From contig NZ_JAKNQL010000001.1 of the NCBI RefSeq assembly GCF_022662375.1, positions 682,001 to 746,000 on the forward strand: a DNA stretch of 64,000 bases. The letters run 5' to 3'. Shown one piece after another: positions 34,838-43,783 of this stretch (its first letter is position 1; every line of letters begins with the position of its first letter). This DNA comes from Pseudomonas sp. CROZ-RG-20F-R04-15. GTDB taxonomy: Bacteria > Pseudomonadota > Gammaproteobacteria > Pseudomonadales > Pseudomonadaceae. The position numbers and the translations under genes are program-made. Under the pieces are notes generated by a model, which ran no database searches, was not told the origin of the DNA, and saw only the letters and a list, made by a program, of their open reading frames with translations.

Positions 34838-37129
34838 TTACAGCAATTCAAAGCTCTGCTGCGTCACGTCCTGCGAATCCAGGCCGATCTGCACGTTGAA
34901 CTTGCCGGGCTCCGCCGCGTACTTGAGCTGGGCGTTGTAGAACTTCAGGTCATCCTCAGTGATGGTGAAGTGCACGACTTTCTGTTCGCCGGCCTTGAGC
35001 ATGATTTTCTGAAAGTTCTTCAGTTCTTTCACCGGGCGGATCATCGAGCCGGTGACATCCTGAATGTACAACTGCACCACGGTTTCGCCGTCACGCTTGC
35101 CGGTGTTTTTCACCATGACGCTGGCGTCGAGTTTGCCGGTGGCGTTCAGGGTGGTCGACGACAGCGCCATGTCGCTGAGGGCGAAGCTGGTGTAGCTCAA
35201 ACCATAACCGAACGGGAACAGCGGCCCGGTCGTGTCATCGAAATACTGCGAGGTGTAATTGCCCGGTTTGCCCGGCGTGAACGGCCGGCCAATGCTCAGG
35301 TGGTTGTAGTAGGTCGGGATCTGGCCCACGGAGCGCGGGAAGGTCACCGGCAATTTGCCCGACGGGTTGTAGTCGCCGAACAGTACGTCAGCGATGGCGT
35401 TACCGCCCTCGGTGCCGCTGAACCAGGTTTCCAGAATCGCGTCAGCCGACTGGTTCTCTTCGAGAATCGTCAGTGGGCGGCCGTTCATCAACACCAGTAC
35501 CAGCGGTTTGCCGGTGGCTTTCAGGGCACGGATCAGCTCGCGCTGGTTTTCCGGGATGTTCAGGTCGGTGCGGCTGGAGGATTCGTGGGACATGCCACGG
35601 GACTCGCCCACCGCAGCCACGATCACGTCAGCGTCCTTGGCGGCTTTTACCGCTTCGTCGATCAGCACGTTGGCCGGGCGCGGGTCATCGACTACTTCCG
35701 GCGCATCGAAGTTGAGGAAGTTCAGGTAGTCGAGGACCTTCTTGTCGCTGGTGATGTTGGCGCCACGGGCGTAGATCAGGTTCGCCTTGTCGCCGATCAC
35801 CGAGCTCATGCCATCGAACAGGGTCACCGATTGCGCCGGTTTACCGGCTGCTGCCCAACTGCCCATCATGTCGATCGGTGCTTTGGCCAATGGGCCGACC
35901 AGCATGACTTTTGCGTCTTTCTTCAGCGGCAGGGTTTCGTTCTGGTTCTTCAGCAGCACCAGGCTGCGACGCGCGACCTCTCGGGCCTCGGCGCGGTGCA
36001 GACGGCTTTCGGCGTAGGTGTCGGCCGGATCGTCTTCAGCCTTGCCGATACGCAGGTACGGGTCCTTGAACAGGCCCATATCGTACTTGGCCGCGAGCAC
36101 TTCACGCACGGCGTTGTCGATGTCTTTCTGTTCGATCTCGCCGGACTTGAGCAGCCCCGGCAGCTCTTTGCCGTACAGGGTGTCGTTCATGCTCATGTCG
36201 ATGCCGGCCTTGATCGCCAGCTTCGCCGCTTCACGACCGTCGCGAGCGACGCCGTGCTTGATCAGTTCGAAGATCGCGCCGTGGTCGCTGACCGCCAGGC
36301 CTTTGAAGCCCCAGTCGCGGCGCAGCAGATCGTTCATCAGCCAGGTGTTGGCCGTGGCCGGAATGCCGTTGATCGAGTTCAACGCGACCATCACACCGCC
36401 GGCGCCAGCATCAATCGCGGCGCGGTACGGTGGCAGGTAGTCCTGGTACATCTTCACCGGGCTCATGTCGACGGTGTTGTAGTCGCGACCACCTTCAACG
36501 GCGCCATAGAGGGCGAAGTGCTTGACGCTGGCCATGATGCTGTCGGCGGCGCTCGGGGTGGCACCCTGATAGGCGCGCACCATGACGCCGGCGATGCGCG
36601 AGGTCAGGTAGGTGTCTTCACCGAAACCTTCGGAGCTGCGGCCCCAGCGCGGGTCGCGGGAGATGTCGACCATCGGCGCGAAGGTGATGTCCAGGCTGTC
36701 GGCGGCGGCTTCTTTGGCGGCAACACGGCCGGACTGGCCGATGGCGTCCATGTCCCAGCTTGAGGCGAGGGCCAGCGGAATCGGGAAAATCGTACGGTGA
36801 CCGTGGATCACGTCGTACGCGAAAAACATCGGAATCTTCAGGCGACTGCGCATGGCAGCGTCCTGCATCGGACGGTTTTCCGGACGGGTGATCGAGTTGA
36901 ACGTGCCGCCGATGTTGCCGGCAGCGATCTCTTTGCGGATCAACTCGCGAGGCATTTCCGGGCCGATGCTGATCAGGCGCAACTGGCCGATCTTTTCATC
37001 GAGGGTCATCTGGTTCATCAGATTGCTGATGAACGCGTCCTTGTTTTCCAGGGGTACCGGGGTCGTGGCGGCCAATACTTGATGACTGGCCAGGCTGACG
37101 AACAGACCCAGCAAACACAGCTTCTTCAT
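34838..37129 (-). CDS. bglX: Periplasmic beta-glucosidase, glycoside hydrolase family 3
   Basis: A 763-residue GH3 enzyme with a signal peptide (LCLLGLFVSLASHQVLA). The amino-terminal barrel carries VKHFALYGAVEGGRDYN and the nucleophile aspartate in GLAVSDHGAI (near residue 285). The GH3 carboxy domain (from about 400) and a fibronectin-III-like end (from about 665) follow. It hydrolyses beta-glucosides and cello-oligosaccharides in the periplasm. I start at ATG 37129 rather than the TTG at 37144. The gene stands alone. Confidence 0.94.
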   Translation of the reverse strand: MKKLCLLGLFVSLASHQVLAATTPVPLENKDAFISNLMNQMTLDEKIGQLRLISIGPEMPRELIRKEIAAGNIGGTFNSITRPENRPMQDAAMRSRLKIPMFFAYDVIHGHRTIFPIPLALASSWDMDAIGQSGRVAAKEAAADSLDITFAPMVDISRDPRWGRSSEGFGEDTYLTSRIAGVMVRAYQGATPSAADSIMASVKHFALYGAVEGGRDYNTVDMSPVKMYQDYLPPYRAAIDAGAGGVMVALNSINGIPATANTWLMNDLLRRDWGFKGLAVSDHGAIFELIKHGVARDGREAAKLAIKAGIDMSMNDTLYGKELPGLLKSGEIEQKDIDNAVREVLAAKYDMGLFKDPYLRIGKAEDDPADTYAESRLHRAEAREVARRSLVLLKNQNETLPLKKDAKVMLVGPLAKAPIDMMGSWAAAGKPAQSVTLFDGMSSVIGDKANLIYARGANITSDKKVLDYLNFLNFDAPEVVDDPRPANVLIDEAVKAAKDADVIVAAVGESRGMSHESSSRTDLNIPENQRELIRALKATGKPLVLVLMNGRPLTILEENQSADAILETWFSGTEGGNAIADVLFGDYNPSGKLPVTFPRSVGQIPTYYNHLSIGRPFTPGKPGNYTSQYFDDTTGPLFPFGYGLSYTSFALSDMALSSTTLNATGKLDASVMVKNTGKRDGETVVQLYIQDVTGSMIRPVKELKNFQKIMLKAGEQKVVHFTITEDDLKFYNAQLKYAAEPGKFNVQIGLDSQDVTQQSFELL

Positions 37130-37391
37130 GAATATTTTTCTCAAGGGCCCAAACGGCGAGGTAACGCCGGCCAGCCAAAATTTAGGGAGCGACTATTGTT
37201 GTTCGGGTGCAGGCTCAAAAAAGCAGAGCCAAAAACGACAGCCGACACTGCGGCAGCGTGATCGCGCAGGGCACTTTTTAGCCCATTGGCGCGTCGTAAT
37301 CCAGCGGCGCGGCCGATTATGCCCCAAGAGCCGGCGGAGAATGTTTCGCGCTCGGTTTTTATAATGAAATGTGCCAAGGAGCATCACTGCG

Positions 37392-38000
37392 ATGAATGTA
37401 AGCCCAACCAATCGCTCGCGTTTGCAGGTCGCCACACTGCTGGTGCTGGCCACGCTGTTGACCGCGTGCGGCATCAACAATATCCCGACCCTCGACGAAC
37501 AGGCCAAAGCCGCGTGGGGCCAGGTGCAGAACCAGTACCAGCGCCGCGCCGACCTGATCCCCAACCTGGTGGAAACGGTAAAGGGTTACGCCAAGCATGA
37601 AGAGGAAACCCTGACCGCAGTGATCGAGGCGCGGGCGAAAGCCACGTCGATCCAGGTGGATGCCAGCACCCTCGACAATCCCGAGAAACTCAAGCAATTC
37701 CAGCAGGCGCAGGACCAACTGACCGGCGCATTGAGCCGCCTGATGGTGGTGTCCGAGCGCTATCCGGATCTGAAGGCCAACCAGAACTTCCTCGCCCTGC
37801 AATCGCAACTTGAGGGCACGGAAAACCGCATCGCCGTGGCGCGCCGCGATTTCATTCTGGCGGTGCAGAAGTACAACACCGAAATCCGCACCTTCCCCGG
37901 TCGCCTCTGGCACAGCGTGATGTACAGCGATCTGCCGATCCGCGAAACCTTCGAAGCCACCACGCCCGGCGCGGAAAAGGCCCCGGAAGTGAAATTCTGA
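37392..38000 (+). CDS. LemA-family lipoprotein
   Basis: A 202-residue LemA protein: a lipoprotein signal with lipobox LLTAC, then YQRRADLIPNLVETVKGY (residues about 49-66), which is the LemA signature, and a long helical body ending NTEIRTFPGRLWHS. The start at 37392 has AAGGAG 11 bases before. It is first of three genes, followed after 13 bp by a TPM-domain gene, a standard pairing. The LemA fold is known but its task is not settled. Confidence 0.92.
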   Translation: MNVSPTNRSRLQVATLLVLATLLTACGINNIPTLDEQAKAAWGQVQNQYQRRADLIPNLVETVKGYAKHEEETLTAVIEARAKATSIQVDASTLDNPEKLKQFQQAQDQLTGALSRLMVVSERYPDLKANQNFLALQSQLEGTENRIAVARRDFILAVQKYNTEIRTFPGRLWHSVMYSDLPIRETFEATTPGAEKAPEVKF

Positions 38001-38013
38001 TTCGAGGTTGTCC

Positions 38014-38769
38014 ATGCGCGTGTTGAAGATGGGCCTGGTGCTGATGCTGTTGCTGTTCGCCATCAGCGCCCGGGCCGAGCTGACGTTCCCGGCGCTGAGC
38101 GGCCGGGTGGTGGATGAAGCGCAGATGATCGAGCCGTCGGTGCGCGCGCAACTGAGCCAGCAATTGCAGGCCCACGAGCAGGCGATCGGCGAGCAATTGG
38201 TCGTCGTCACCGTGCCGGATTTGCAAGGCACAACCATTGAGGACTTCGGCGTCCAGCTCGGCCGCCATTGGGCCATCGGCCAGAAGGACAAGAACAACGG
38301 CGCGCTGCTGATCGTCGCCCGTGACGAACGCAAACTGCGCATTGAAGTCGGTTATGGCCTGGAAGACCGGCTGACTGACGCGCAGACTTCGGTGATCATC
38401 CATCAAGTCATCACGCCCGCGTTCAAGAGCGGAAATTTCAGCAAAGGCATCAGCGACGGCGTTGCGGCAATGCTGGTGGTGCTGGGCGGCAATCCGCTGG
38501 ATGAGCCATCGACGGTGTATGAATCCAGCGGTGACCCGTCCGATGATTTCATCTCGCGGCACCCGGCATTGTTCGTGTTTTTGGTGATGTTGTTCATCCT
38601 GACGGTGTTTGTCTGCCAGATGCTCGGTATCCTGCCTGCCGGCCGGGGCGGCTCCGGAGGAGGGGGCGGCTTTGGCGGTGGTGGTGGATTTGGCGGCGGC
38701 GGTGGAGGCGGGGGCTTCAGCGGCGGCGGGGGCAGTTTCGGCGGCGGCGGTTCGTCCGGCGGCTGGTGA
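38014..38769 (+). CDS. TPM-domain membrane protein, YgcG type
   Basis: A 251-residue protein with signal peptide (MGLVLMLLLFAISARAE), a TPM domain (about residues 28-150, with GRVVDEAQMIEP and LRIEVGYGLEDRLTD), one membrane helix (HPALFVFLVMLFILTVFVC) and a glycine/serine tail of about 40 residues rich in GGGGFGG. It is expected to face the periplasm. It lies between lemA and a second TPM gene. Confidence 0.9.
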   Translation: MRVLKMGLVLMLLLFAISARAELTFPALSGRVVDEAQMIEPSVRAQLSQQLQAHEQAIGEQLVVVTVPDLQGTTIEDFGVQLGRHWAIGQKDKNNGALLIVARDERKLRIEVGYGLEDRLTDAQTSVIIHQVITPAFKSGNFSKGISDGVAAMLVVLGGNPLDEPSTVYESSGDPSDDFISRHPALFVFLVMLFILTVFVCQMLGILPAGRGGSGGGGGFGGGGGFGGGGGGGGFSGGGGSFGGGGSSGGW

Positions 38770-38802
38770 GATCAGAAGAATAATGAGCAGGCACTTTTCA
38801 AC

Positions 38803-39420
38803 ATGGCACTACTGACCGAACACGAACAACGCAAAGTCGCCGAGGCGATTGCCCGGGTCGAGCGCGACACCGACGCCGAACTGGTGACGGTACTGGCCGC
38901 CCGCGCTGATGACTACGCGTACATCCCGCTGTTGTGGGCGAGCCTTTTGGCGCTGGTGGTGCCGGGCGTCGTGCACTACCTGACCGGGTGGTTGACCATG
39001 CACAGTTTGCTGCTGGTGCAGTGGGGGGCGTTTATCGTGCTGTGCCTGCTGTTTCGTTTGCCGAAAATCACCACGCATTTGATACCGCGCCGCGTGCGTC
39101 ATTGGCGCGCGTCGAACCTGGCACGCCGGCAGTTCCTCGAGCAGAACCTGCACCACACGGTGGGCAGTACCGGCATGCTGATTTTTGTCTGTGAGGCGGA
39201 GCGGTATGTGGAGATTCTGGTGGATGAAGGGATTTCCAAACGACTGGACGATAAATCCTGGGATGCAATTGTCGCGGCGTTTACCGAGCAGGTGCGGCAG
39301 GGGCGCACGCTGGAAGGGTTTGTCACGTGTATCGAGGCGTGTGGGGAATTGCTGAAAGTGCATGTGCCGGTGACGCAGGTGAGGAATGAGTTGCCGAATC
39401 GGTTGGTGGTGTTGGCCTGA
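38803..39420 (+). CDS. Second TPM-domain membrane protein
   Basis: A 205-residue protein whose amino part (ARVERDTDAELVTVLAARADDY) and carboxy part (VEILVDEGISKRLDDKSWDAIV) belong to one TPM domain interrupted by two membrane segments (about residues 40-90). No signal peptide is present. It completes the lemA-TPM-TPM unit. The ribosome site is weak, and translation may depend on coupling with the gene before. Confidence 0.86.
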   Translation: MALLTEHEQRKVAEAIARVERDTDAELVTVLAARADDYAYIPLLWASLLALVVPGVVHYLTGWLTMHSLLLVQWGAFIVLCLLFRLPKITTHLIPRRVRHWRASNLARRQFLEQNLHHTVGSTGMLIFVCEAERYVEILVDEGISKRLDDKSWDAIVAAFTEQVRQGRTLEGFVTCIEACGELLKVHVPVTQVRNELPNRLVVLA

Positions 39421-39437
39421 TGGCCTAAAAGCCAAAG

Positions 39438-39654
39438 CCCCTCACCCCAACCCTCTCCCGGAGGGAGAGGGGGCCGACCGAGGTGTCTTGCGTTCGACAT
39501 CGACCTGAAAAACCGAGTCGATTATGGATTAACAGATGATCGTTTGATTTGATGCTGTTAATACCTGAGTTCGGCCCGGTTTTTCAGGTCGGTGTAACTC
39601 GTGAAAACACCTCGGTCGGTCCCCTCTACCTCTGGGAGAGGGCTAGGGTGAGGG
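39438..39654. repeat. CCCTCACCC element, copy 3 of 4 (long form)
   Basis: Ends CCCCTCACCCCAACCCTCTC and its inverse, about 217 bp. The centre carries a further dyad (ACCTGAAAAACCGAG / CCGGTTTTTCAGGT). It accounts for most of the 335-bp gap before the methyltransferase gene. Confidence 0.8.
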
Positions 39655-39755
39655 CGCTTCTAACAACCGTTGGGTAAATAAGAGCGTGTCCCCAACCCCC
39701 ATCCCCCCTAAAATACCCGCCATTCCCGATTTCGCCCGTCCGAGGCCGCTTTTCC

Positions 39756-40973
39756 ATGTCCGCTACTGCTCCTGCCACCAAACCCGCGCCCGATCACCAC
39801 GCCCAGTTCATCGAGCTGCTGCAAACCAGCCTCGAACAGAACGGTTTCATCAAACTGGTGTTGGCCAAGTACGTCGGCGAAGAGGCGGATCTGCAGCGGG
39901 TCATCATCAAAGCGGTGACGGTCAAGGCGCAGCCGAATCTGTCGTTCGTCTATCGCTACAAAACCCGCGACATCACCAAAAACCTGCCATTGGTTGAGGG
40001 TGTGGCGGCGATTGCCGAGCTGCTGCCGGCCTCGTTCAAAAATGCCCATTTACTCGCGGTGACTGACGAAGCCCAGCTCGAATACAGCAAAAAGGGCAAG
40101 TCTTCGCTGTTCAAGAGCAAACCTCAGCAATTGCGCGAAGCACCGTCCGCCGAACACAACCGTGAGAAAAACCGTTATCTCGAACTGAGCCGACCGTTCC
40201 TCAAAGACCTGGGCGTGACCAACGCGCAACATGAGCTGATCCCGGCGATGTCGCGCAAGTGGAAGCAGATCAACAAGTTCATCGAAGTGTTCAGCCATGC
40301 TCTGACCTCGTCGCCGCTGGCGCTGGACCAACCGGTACGTGTGGCGGATTTCGGTTCGGGCAAGGGCTATCTGACGTTCGCGATTCACGATTACCTGCGC
40401 AACACCTTGCAGGCCGAGGGCGAGGTCACTGGCGTCGAGTTGCGTGAGGAAATGGTCAACCTGTGCAACGCCGCAGCGGCAAAACTCGATCATCCGGGGC
40501 TGGTGTTCAAGTGCGGTGACGTGCGCAGCGTGGCGCCGAGCGAGCTGGATGTGATGATCGCCCTGCATGCCTGCGACATCGCCACTGACTACGCGATCCA
40601 CACCGGCATCCGTTCGGGCGCGTCGATCATCATGTGCTCGCCGTGCTGCCACAAACAGATCCGCTTGCAGATCCAGAGCCCGGCGCTGCTCAAGCCGATG
40701 CTGCAATACGGTTTGCACCTGGGCCAGCAGGCGGAAATGGTCACTGACAGTCTGCGCGCATTGTTCCTCGAGGCCTGCGGGTATGAGACCAAGGTGTTCG
40801 AGTTCATCTCGCTGGAACACACCAACAAGAACAAGATGATTCTGGCGGTGAAGCGCGCCGAGCCGGTCGACCCGGCTCAGCTGTTGGTGAAGATCGAAGA
40901 GTTGAAAGCCTTCTACAACATCAGCGAGCACTGCCTGGAAACCCTGCTGCGCGCCGACGGCTACCTGGCCTGA
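39756..40973 (+). CDS. SAM methyltransferase, Trm13/GSTCD-like (Methyltransf_32 type)
   Basis: A 405-residue protein. The first 170 residues are a separate charged domain. SAM motif I is VADFGSGKGYLTFAI (near residue 198), then GVELREEMVNLC, the ALHACDIATD block and the cysteine-rich CSPCCHKQ. This order is shared with Trm13 tRNA methyltransferases and GSTCD proteins. An RNA or protein target is likely; the true substrate is unknown. It stands alone, with its start not far from a repeat. Confidence 0.8.
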   Translation: MSATAPATKPAPDHHAQFIELLQTSLEQNGFIKLVLAKYVGEEADLQRVIIKAVTVKAQPNLSFVYRYKTRDITKNLPLVEGVAAIAELLPASFKNAHLLAVTDEAQLEYSKKGKSSLFKSKPQQLREAPSAEHNREKNRYLELSRPFLKDLGVTNAQHELIPAMSRKWKQINKFIEVFSHALTSSPLALDQPVRVADFGSGKGYLTFAIHDYLRNTLQAEGEVTGVELREEMVNLCNAAAAKLDHPGLVFKCGDVRSVAPSELDVMIALHACDIATDYAIHTGIRSGASIIMCSPCCHKQIRLQIQSPALLKPMLQYGLHLGQQAEMVTDSLRALFLEACGYETKVFEFISLEHTNKNKMILAVKRAEPVDPAQLLVKIEELKAFYNISEHCLETLLRADGYLA

Positions 40974-40980
40974 CACAAAA

Positions 40981-41073
40981 CCCTGTGGGAGCGAGCTTGC
41001 TCGCGAAAGCGGACTGACAGGCAACGATGATGTCGCCTGTTACGGCCCTTTCGCGAGCAAGCTCGCTCCCACA
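40981..41073. repeat. REPIN 9 (outward form, A-type arms)
   Basis: CCCTGTGGGAGCGAGCTTGC and its inverse around a dyad spacer. Its right arm lies inside the end of the next minus-strand gene and supplies that gene's last codons. Confidence 0.9.
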
Positions 41074-41945
41074 TTTGATTTCACCGCAGTTTTGCGACCG
41101 AGCATGACGGTCGCAATCACGCCACACGCAAACACCCAGGTAATCGGTTCGACATGTTCACCAAAGAACAGCGCCGAAAACGCAATGGTGAAGAAAATCT
41201 GCAACAACTGGATCTGACTGACCCGGGCAATCCCGCCCATGGCCAGCCCGGCGTACCACGCAAAGAAACCGAGAAACTGCGAGAACAACGCGACGTAGCC
41301 AAACGCCCACCAGGTCTTGGCCGACACCGCGCCTTGATGCTGCAGCGCCAGATACAGCACCGGCCCGATCAACAACGGCGTCGACAGCACCAGCGCCCAG
41401 CAGATCACTTGCCAGCCGCCCATCTCCTTGGCCAAACGACCACCTTCGGCGTAGCCCAGACCACCGACCGCAATCGCGCCGAGCATCAACAGATCACCCG
41501 CCTGAATGCTGCCCGCTCCGGTATACAGCGCATAACCGAGCACCAACGCACTGCCCAGCGCCGCGCAGGCCCAGAAGGCTTTTGACGGGCGCTCGTGTGA
41601 CAACCACGCGGCATACAGCGCCACGCACAGCGGTTGCAGGCCGTTGACCAGCGCACCGTGGGACGCCGGCAGCGTTTGCATGGCCCACGCCGACAACACC
41701 GGGAAACCCAGAATTACCCCGACGATCACCAGACTCAGACCTTTGACCTGCTGCCACGTCGGCCATTTCTCGCGGCGCCACAACAACAGCAGCGCTGCCG
41801 GAATCGCCGCGAACAACGCGCGGCCCAAACCGTTGAGCAGCGGATGCAGTTCCTGCACCACGATGCGGGTGAAGGGCAGGGTAAGGCTGAAAATCACCAC
41901 GCCGAGCAGGCCGAGGGCCATGCCGGTGTTTTCGCGCGAGGACAT
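41040..41945 (-). CDS. EamA/DMT-family transporter with REP-encoded C-terminus
   Basis: A 301-residue ten-helix drug/metabolite transporter with two EamA halves (about residues 8-135 and 150-280), including HPLLNGLGRALFAAIPAALL and QIFFTIAFSALFFGEHVEP. The last residues ([10 protein letters not shown]) are encoded by the REPIN arm, and the stop codon is within it. The start at 41945 (MSSRENTGMAL) is a choice; upstream in-frame ATGs exist without better ribosome sites. Substrate unknown. Confidence 0.85.
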   Translation of the reverse strand: MSSRENTGMALGLLGVVIFSLTLPFTRIVVQELHPLLNGLGRALFAAIPAALLLLWRREKWPTWQQVKGLSLVIVGVILGFPVLSAWAMQTLPASHGALVNGLQPLCVALYAAWLSHERPSKAFWACAALGSALVLGYALYTGAGSIQAGDLLMLGAIAVGGLGYAEGGRLAKEMGGWQVICWALVLSTPLLIGPVLYLALQHQGAVSAKTWWAFGYVALFSQFLGFFAWYAGLAMGGIARVSQIQLLQIFFTIAFSALFFGEHVEPITWVFACGVIATVMLGRKTAVKSNVGASLLAKGP

Positions 41946-42055
41946 GATGGGGGACCGGAATTGAAGGTGGCAGGGAATGCCCTTCATAAAGCCATAAACC
42001 GGGGGCTTGTGACTGTTACAGCTAGGCACGGACTTAGGCGTACAGTTTCAGGGCC

Positions 42056-42123
42056 CCTTCGCGAGCAAGCTCGCTCCCACAGGAGAATGCATTCCAAATG
42101 TGGGAGCGAGCTTGCTCGCGAAG
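42056..42123. repeat. REPIN 10 (inward form, A-type arms)
   Basis: CCTTCGCGAGCAAGCTCGCT and its inverse flank a spacer with AATGCATTCC. It lies between divergent genes. Confidence 0.9.
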
Positions 42124-42223
42124 AACGATGACACGGTCTCAGGTAGTAGCCCGTTGTTACCCGTCACTCTCGAATAGGTCTACCTTCAATACTCCCAAGC
42201 ATTCCCCCAGAGGAGTCCTCCCC

Positions 42224-42805
42224 ATGGCCGCGAAAAAGATCCTGATGCTGGTCGGCGATTACGTCGAAGACTACGAAGTAATGGTGCCGTTCCAGGCCCT
42301 GCAAATGGTCGGTCACACCGTCCACGCCGTGTGCCCGGACAAGCTATCCGGCAACACCGTGCGCACCGCGATCCATGATTTCGAAGGCGATCAGACCTAC
42401 AGCGAAAAGCCCGGTCACCTGTTCGCCCTCAACTTCGACTTCGCCAAAGTCAGCGAAGCCGACTACGACGCGCTATTGATTCCCGGCGGTCGTGCCCCGG
42501 AATATCTGCGCCTCAACGAAAAAGTCCTCGATCTGGTGCGCGCCTTCGACAAGGCCGGCAAACCGATTGCCGCAGTCTGCCACGGCGCGCAGCTGCTAGC
42601 GGCAGCAGGCATTCTGGAAGGTCGCGAATGCAGCGCCTATCCGGCCTGCGCCCCGGAAGTGCGACTGGCGGGCGGTACATACATCGACATCCCCGTGACG
42701 GACGGCCACGTTCAAGGCAATCTGGCCACTGCTCCGGCATGGCCGGCGCACCCGAACTGGCTGGCCGGTTTCCTTGGCTTGCTCGGCACTAAAATCACCC
42801 TGTAA
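42224..42805 (+). CDS. DJ-1/PfpI-family protein
   Basis: A 193-residue DJ-1/PfpI protein. The nucleophile elbow is AVCHGAQLL with Cys119 and His120, and Glu15 (GDYVEDYE) is the conserved partner. Members act as glyoxalase/deglycase-type or chaperone-like stress proteins. The start at 42224 has GAGGAG 11 bases upstream; longer frames run through the REPIN. It lies 13 bp before an RHH gene, so it is likely co-transcribed with it. Confidence 0.88.
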   Translation: MAAKKILMLVGDYVEDYEVMVPFQALQMVGHTVHAVCPDKLSGNTVRTAIHDFEGDQTYSEKPGHLFALNFDFAKVSEADYDALLIPGGRAPEYLRLNEKVLDLVRAFDKAGKPIAAVCHGAQLLAAAGILEGRECSAYPACAPEVRLAGGTYIDIPVTDGHVQGNLATAPAWPAHPNWLAGFLGLLGTKITL

Positions 42806-42818
42806 CGAGGAATCGCCG

Positions 42819-43124
42819 ATGTGCGAGCTCTACGTTAAAGCTGACCCGATTCTCTACGAATCGCGCTCGCGTTCACTACGCATCTGCGGCGTGGTGACGA
42901 CGTTGCGCCTGGAGAATCAGTTCTGGGACATCCTCAGCGAAATCGCCGAGGTCGACGGTATGACCACCAATCAATTGATCGCCAAACTGTATGAAGAGGT
43001 GATGGATTATCGCGGGGAGGTGGTGAATTTTGCCTCGTTCTTGCGGGTGAGTTGTACGCGGTATCTGAGTCAGCGGCGGGTGAGTGCGCCGGAGTTGTCA
43101 GTGGTGCGGGCGGTGGTGAAATAG
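42819..43124 (+). CDS. Ribbon-helix-helix domain protein, 101 aa
   Basis: The central part (VVTTLRLENQFWDILSEIAE, then GMTTNQLIAKLYEEV) follows the RHH_4 pattern of one beta strand and two helices used for DNA binding. The amino end MCELYVKADPILYESRSRSLRI is also typical. It may regulate its operon with the PfpI gene. The start has GAGG ten bases upstream. Confidence 0.82.
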   Translation: MCELYVKADPILYESRSRSLRICGVVTTLRLENQFWDILSEIAEVDGMTTNQLIAKLYEEVMDYRGEVVNFASFLRVSCTRYLSQRRVSAPELSVVRAVVK

Positions 43125-43139
43125 CCAGCACCGGGTTGC

Positions 43140-43218
43140 CTCATTCGCGAGCAGGCTCGCTCCCACATGTCCTTGGAGAACTCGGTCGAAAGTGGGGGCG
43201 AGCCTGCTCGCGAAGAGG
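43140..43218. repeat. REPIN 11 (inward form, G-type arms)
   Basis: TTCGCGAGCAGGCTCGCTCC and its inverse with a less regular spacer of about 28 bp. Confidence 0.87.
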
Positions 43219-43296
43219 CCGGTACAGGCGACAGATGTTCCGGACTGGTCTTTACTCTGAAGCGCGAAATCTCTCAATCGCCAAGGAGAAACGAGC

Positions 43297-43641
43297 ATGT
43301 CCGGATGGTACGAACTCAGTAAAAGCAGCAACGGCCAGTTCAGGTTTGTGCTGAAAGCGGCGAATGCCGAAACGATTCTGACCAGCGAGCTGTACACCAC
43401 TCGCGCGGCAGCAGAAGGCGGCATCGCTTCGGTGCAAAGCAACAGCCCGCTGGATGAACGCTATGAGAAGAAGTCGACGAAGGACGGCCATCCGTACTTC
43501 AACCTGAAAGCGGCCAATCATCAGATTATCGGCAGCAGCGAAGCGTATTCCTCGGAGGCGGCGTGCGACAAAGGTATTGCCAGCGTTAAAACGAATGGGC
43601 CGACGAAAGTGATCAAGGACAAGACGCTGCCGGTGCTCTGA
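43297..43641 (+). CDS. YegP-family protein (two DUF1508 repeats)
   Basis: A 114-residue protein formed of two copies of a roughly 50-residue unit. The first has WYELSKSSNGQFRFVLKAAN and the second YFNLKAANHQIIGSSEAYSS, each followed by a GIASV helix end. This is the YegP (DUF1508) tandem. The function is not settled. It stands alone between two REPINs; the start has AAGGAGAAACGAGC upstream. Confidence 0.92.
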   Translation: MSGWYELSKSSNGQFRFVLKAANAETILTSELYTTRAAAEGGIASVQSNSPLDERYEKKSTKDGHPYFNLKAANHQIIGSSEAYSSEAACDKGIASVKTNGPTKVIKDKTLPVL

Positions 43642-43667
43642 CCTCACTTTCAAATCCATTAAAACCC

Positions 43668-43762
43668 CCCTGTGGGAGCGAGCTTGCTCGCGAAAGCGGT
43701 CGTTTACTCAACATCAATGTTGACTGAGCTGACGCCTTCGCGAGCAAGCTCGCTCCCACAGG
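43668..43762. repeat. REPIN 12 (outward form, A-type arms)
   Basis: CCCTGTGGGAGCGAGCTTGC and its inverse. The spacer is itself a dyad (CAACATCAATGTTG). It lies between convergent genes. Confidence 0.9.
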
Positions 43763-43783
43763 TTTTTGTATATTGCAGTGAGA

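Noticed and set aside
34799-36763. 654-codon plus-strand frame opposite bglX
   Set aside because: Antisense of bglX, starting within a REPIN; no family features.
37129-37144. TTG start giving bglX five extra residues
   Set aside because: The ATG at 37129 gives a standard signal peptide and is the more usual codon.
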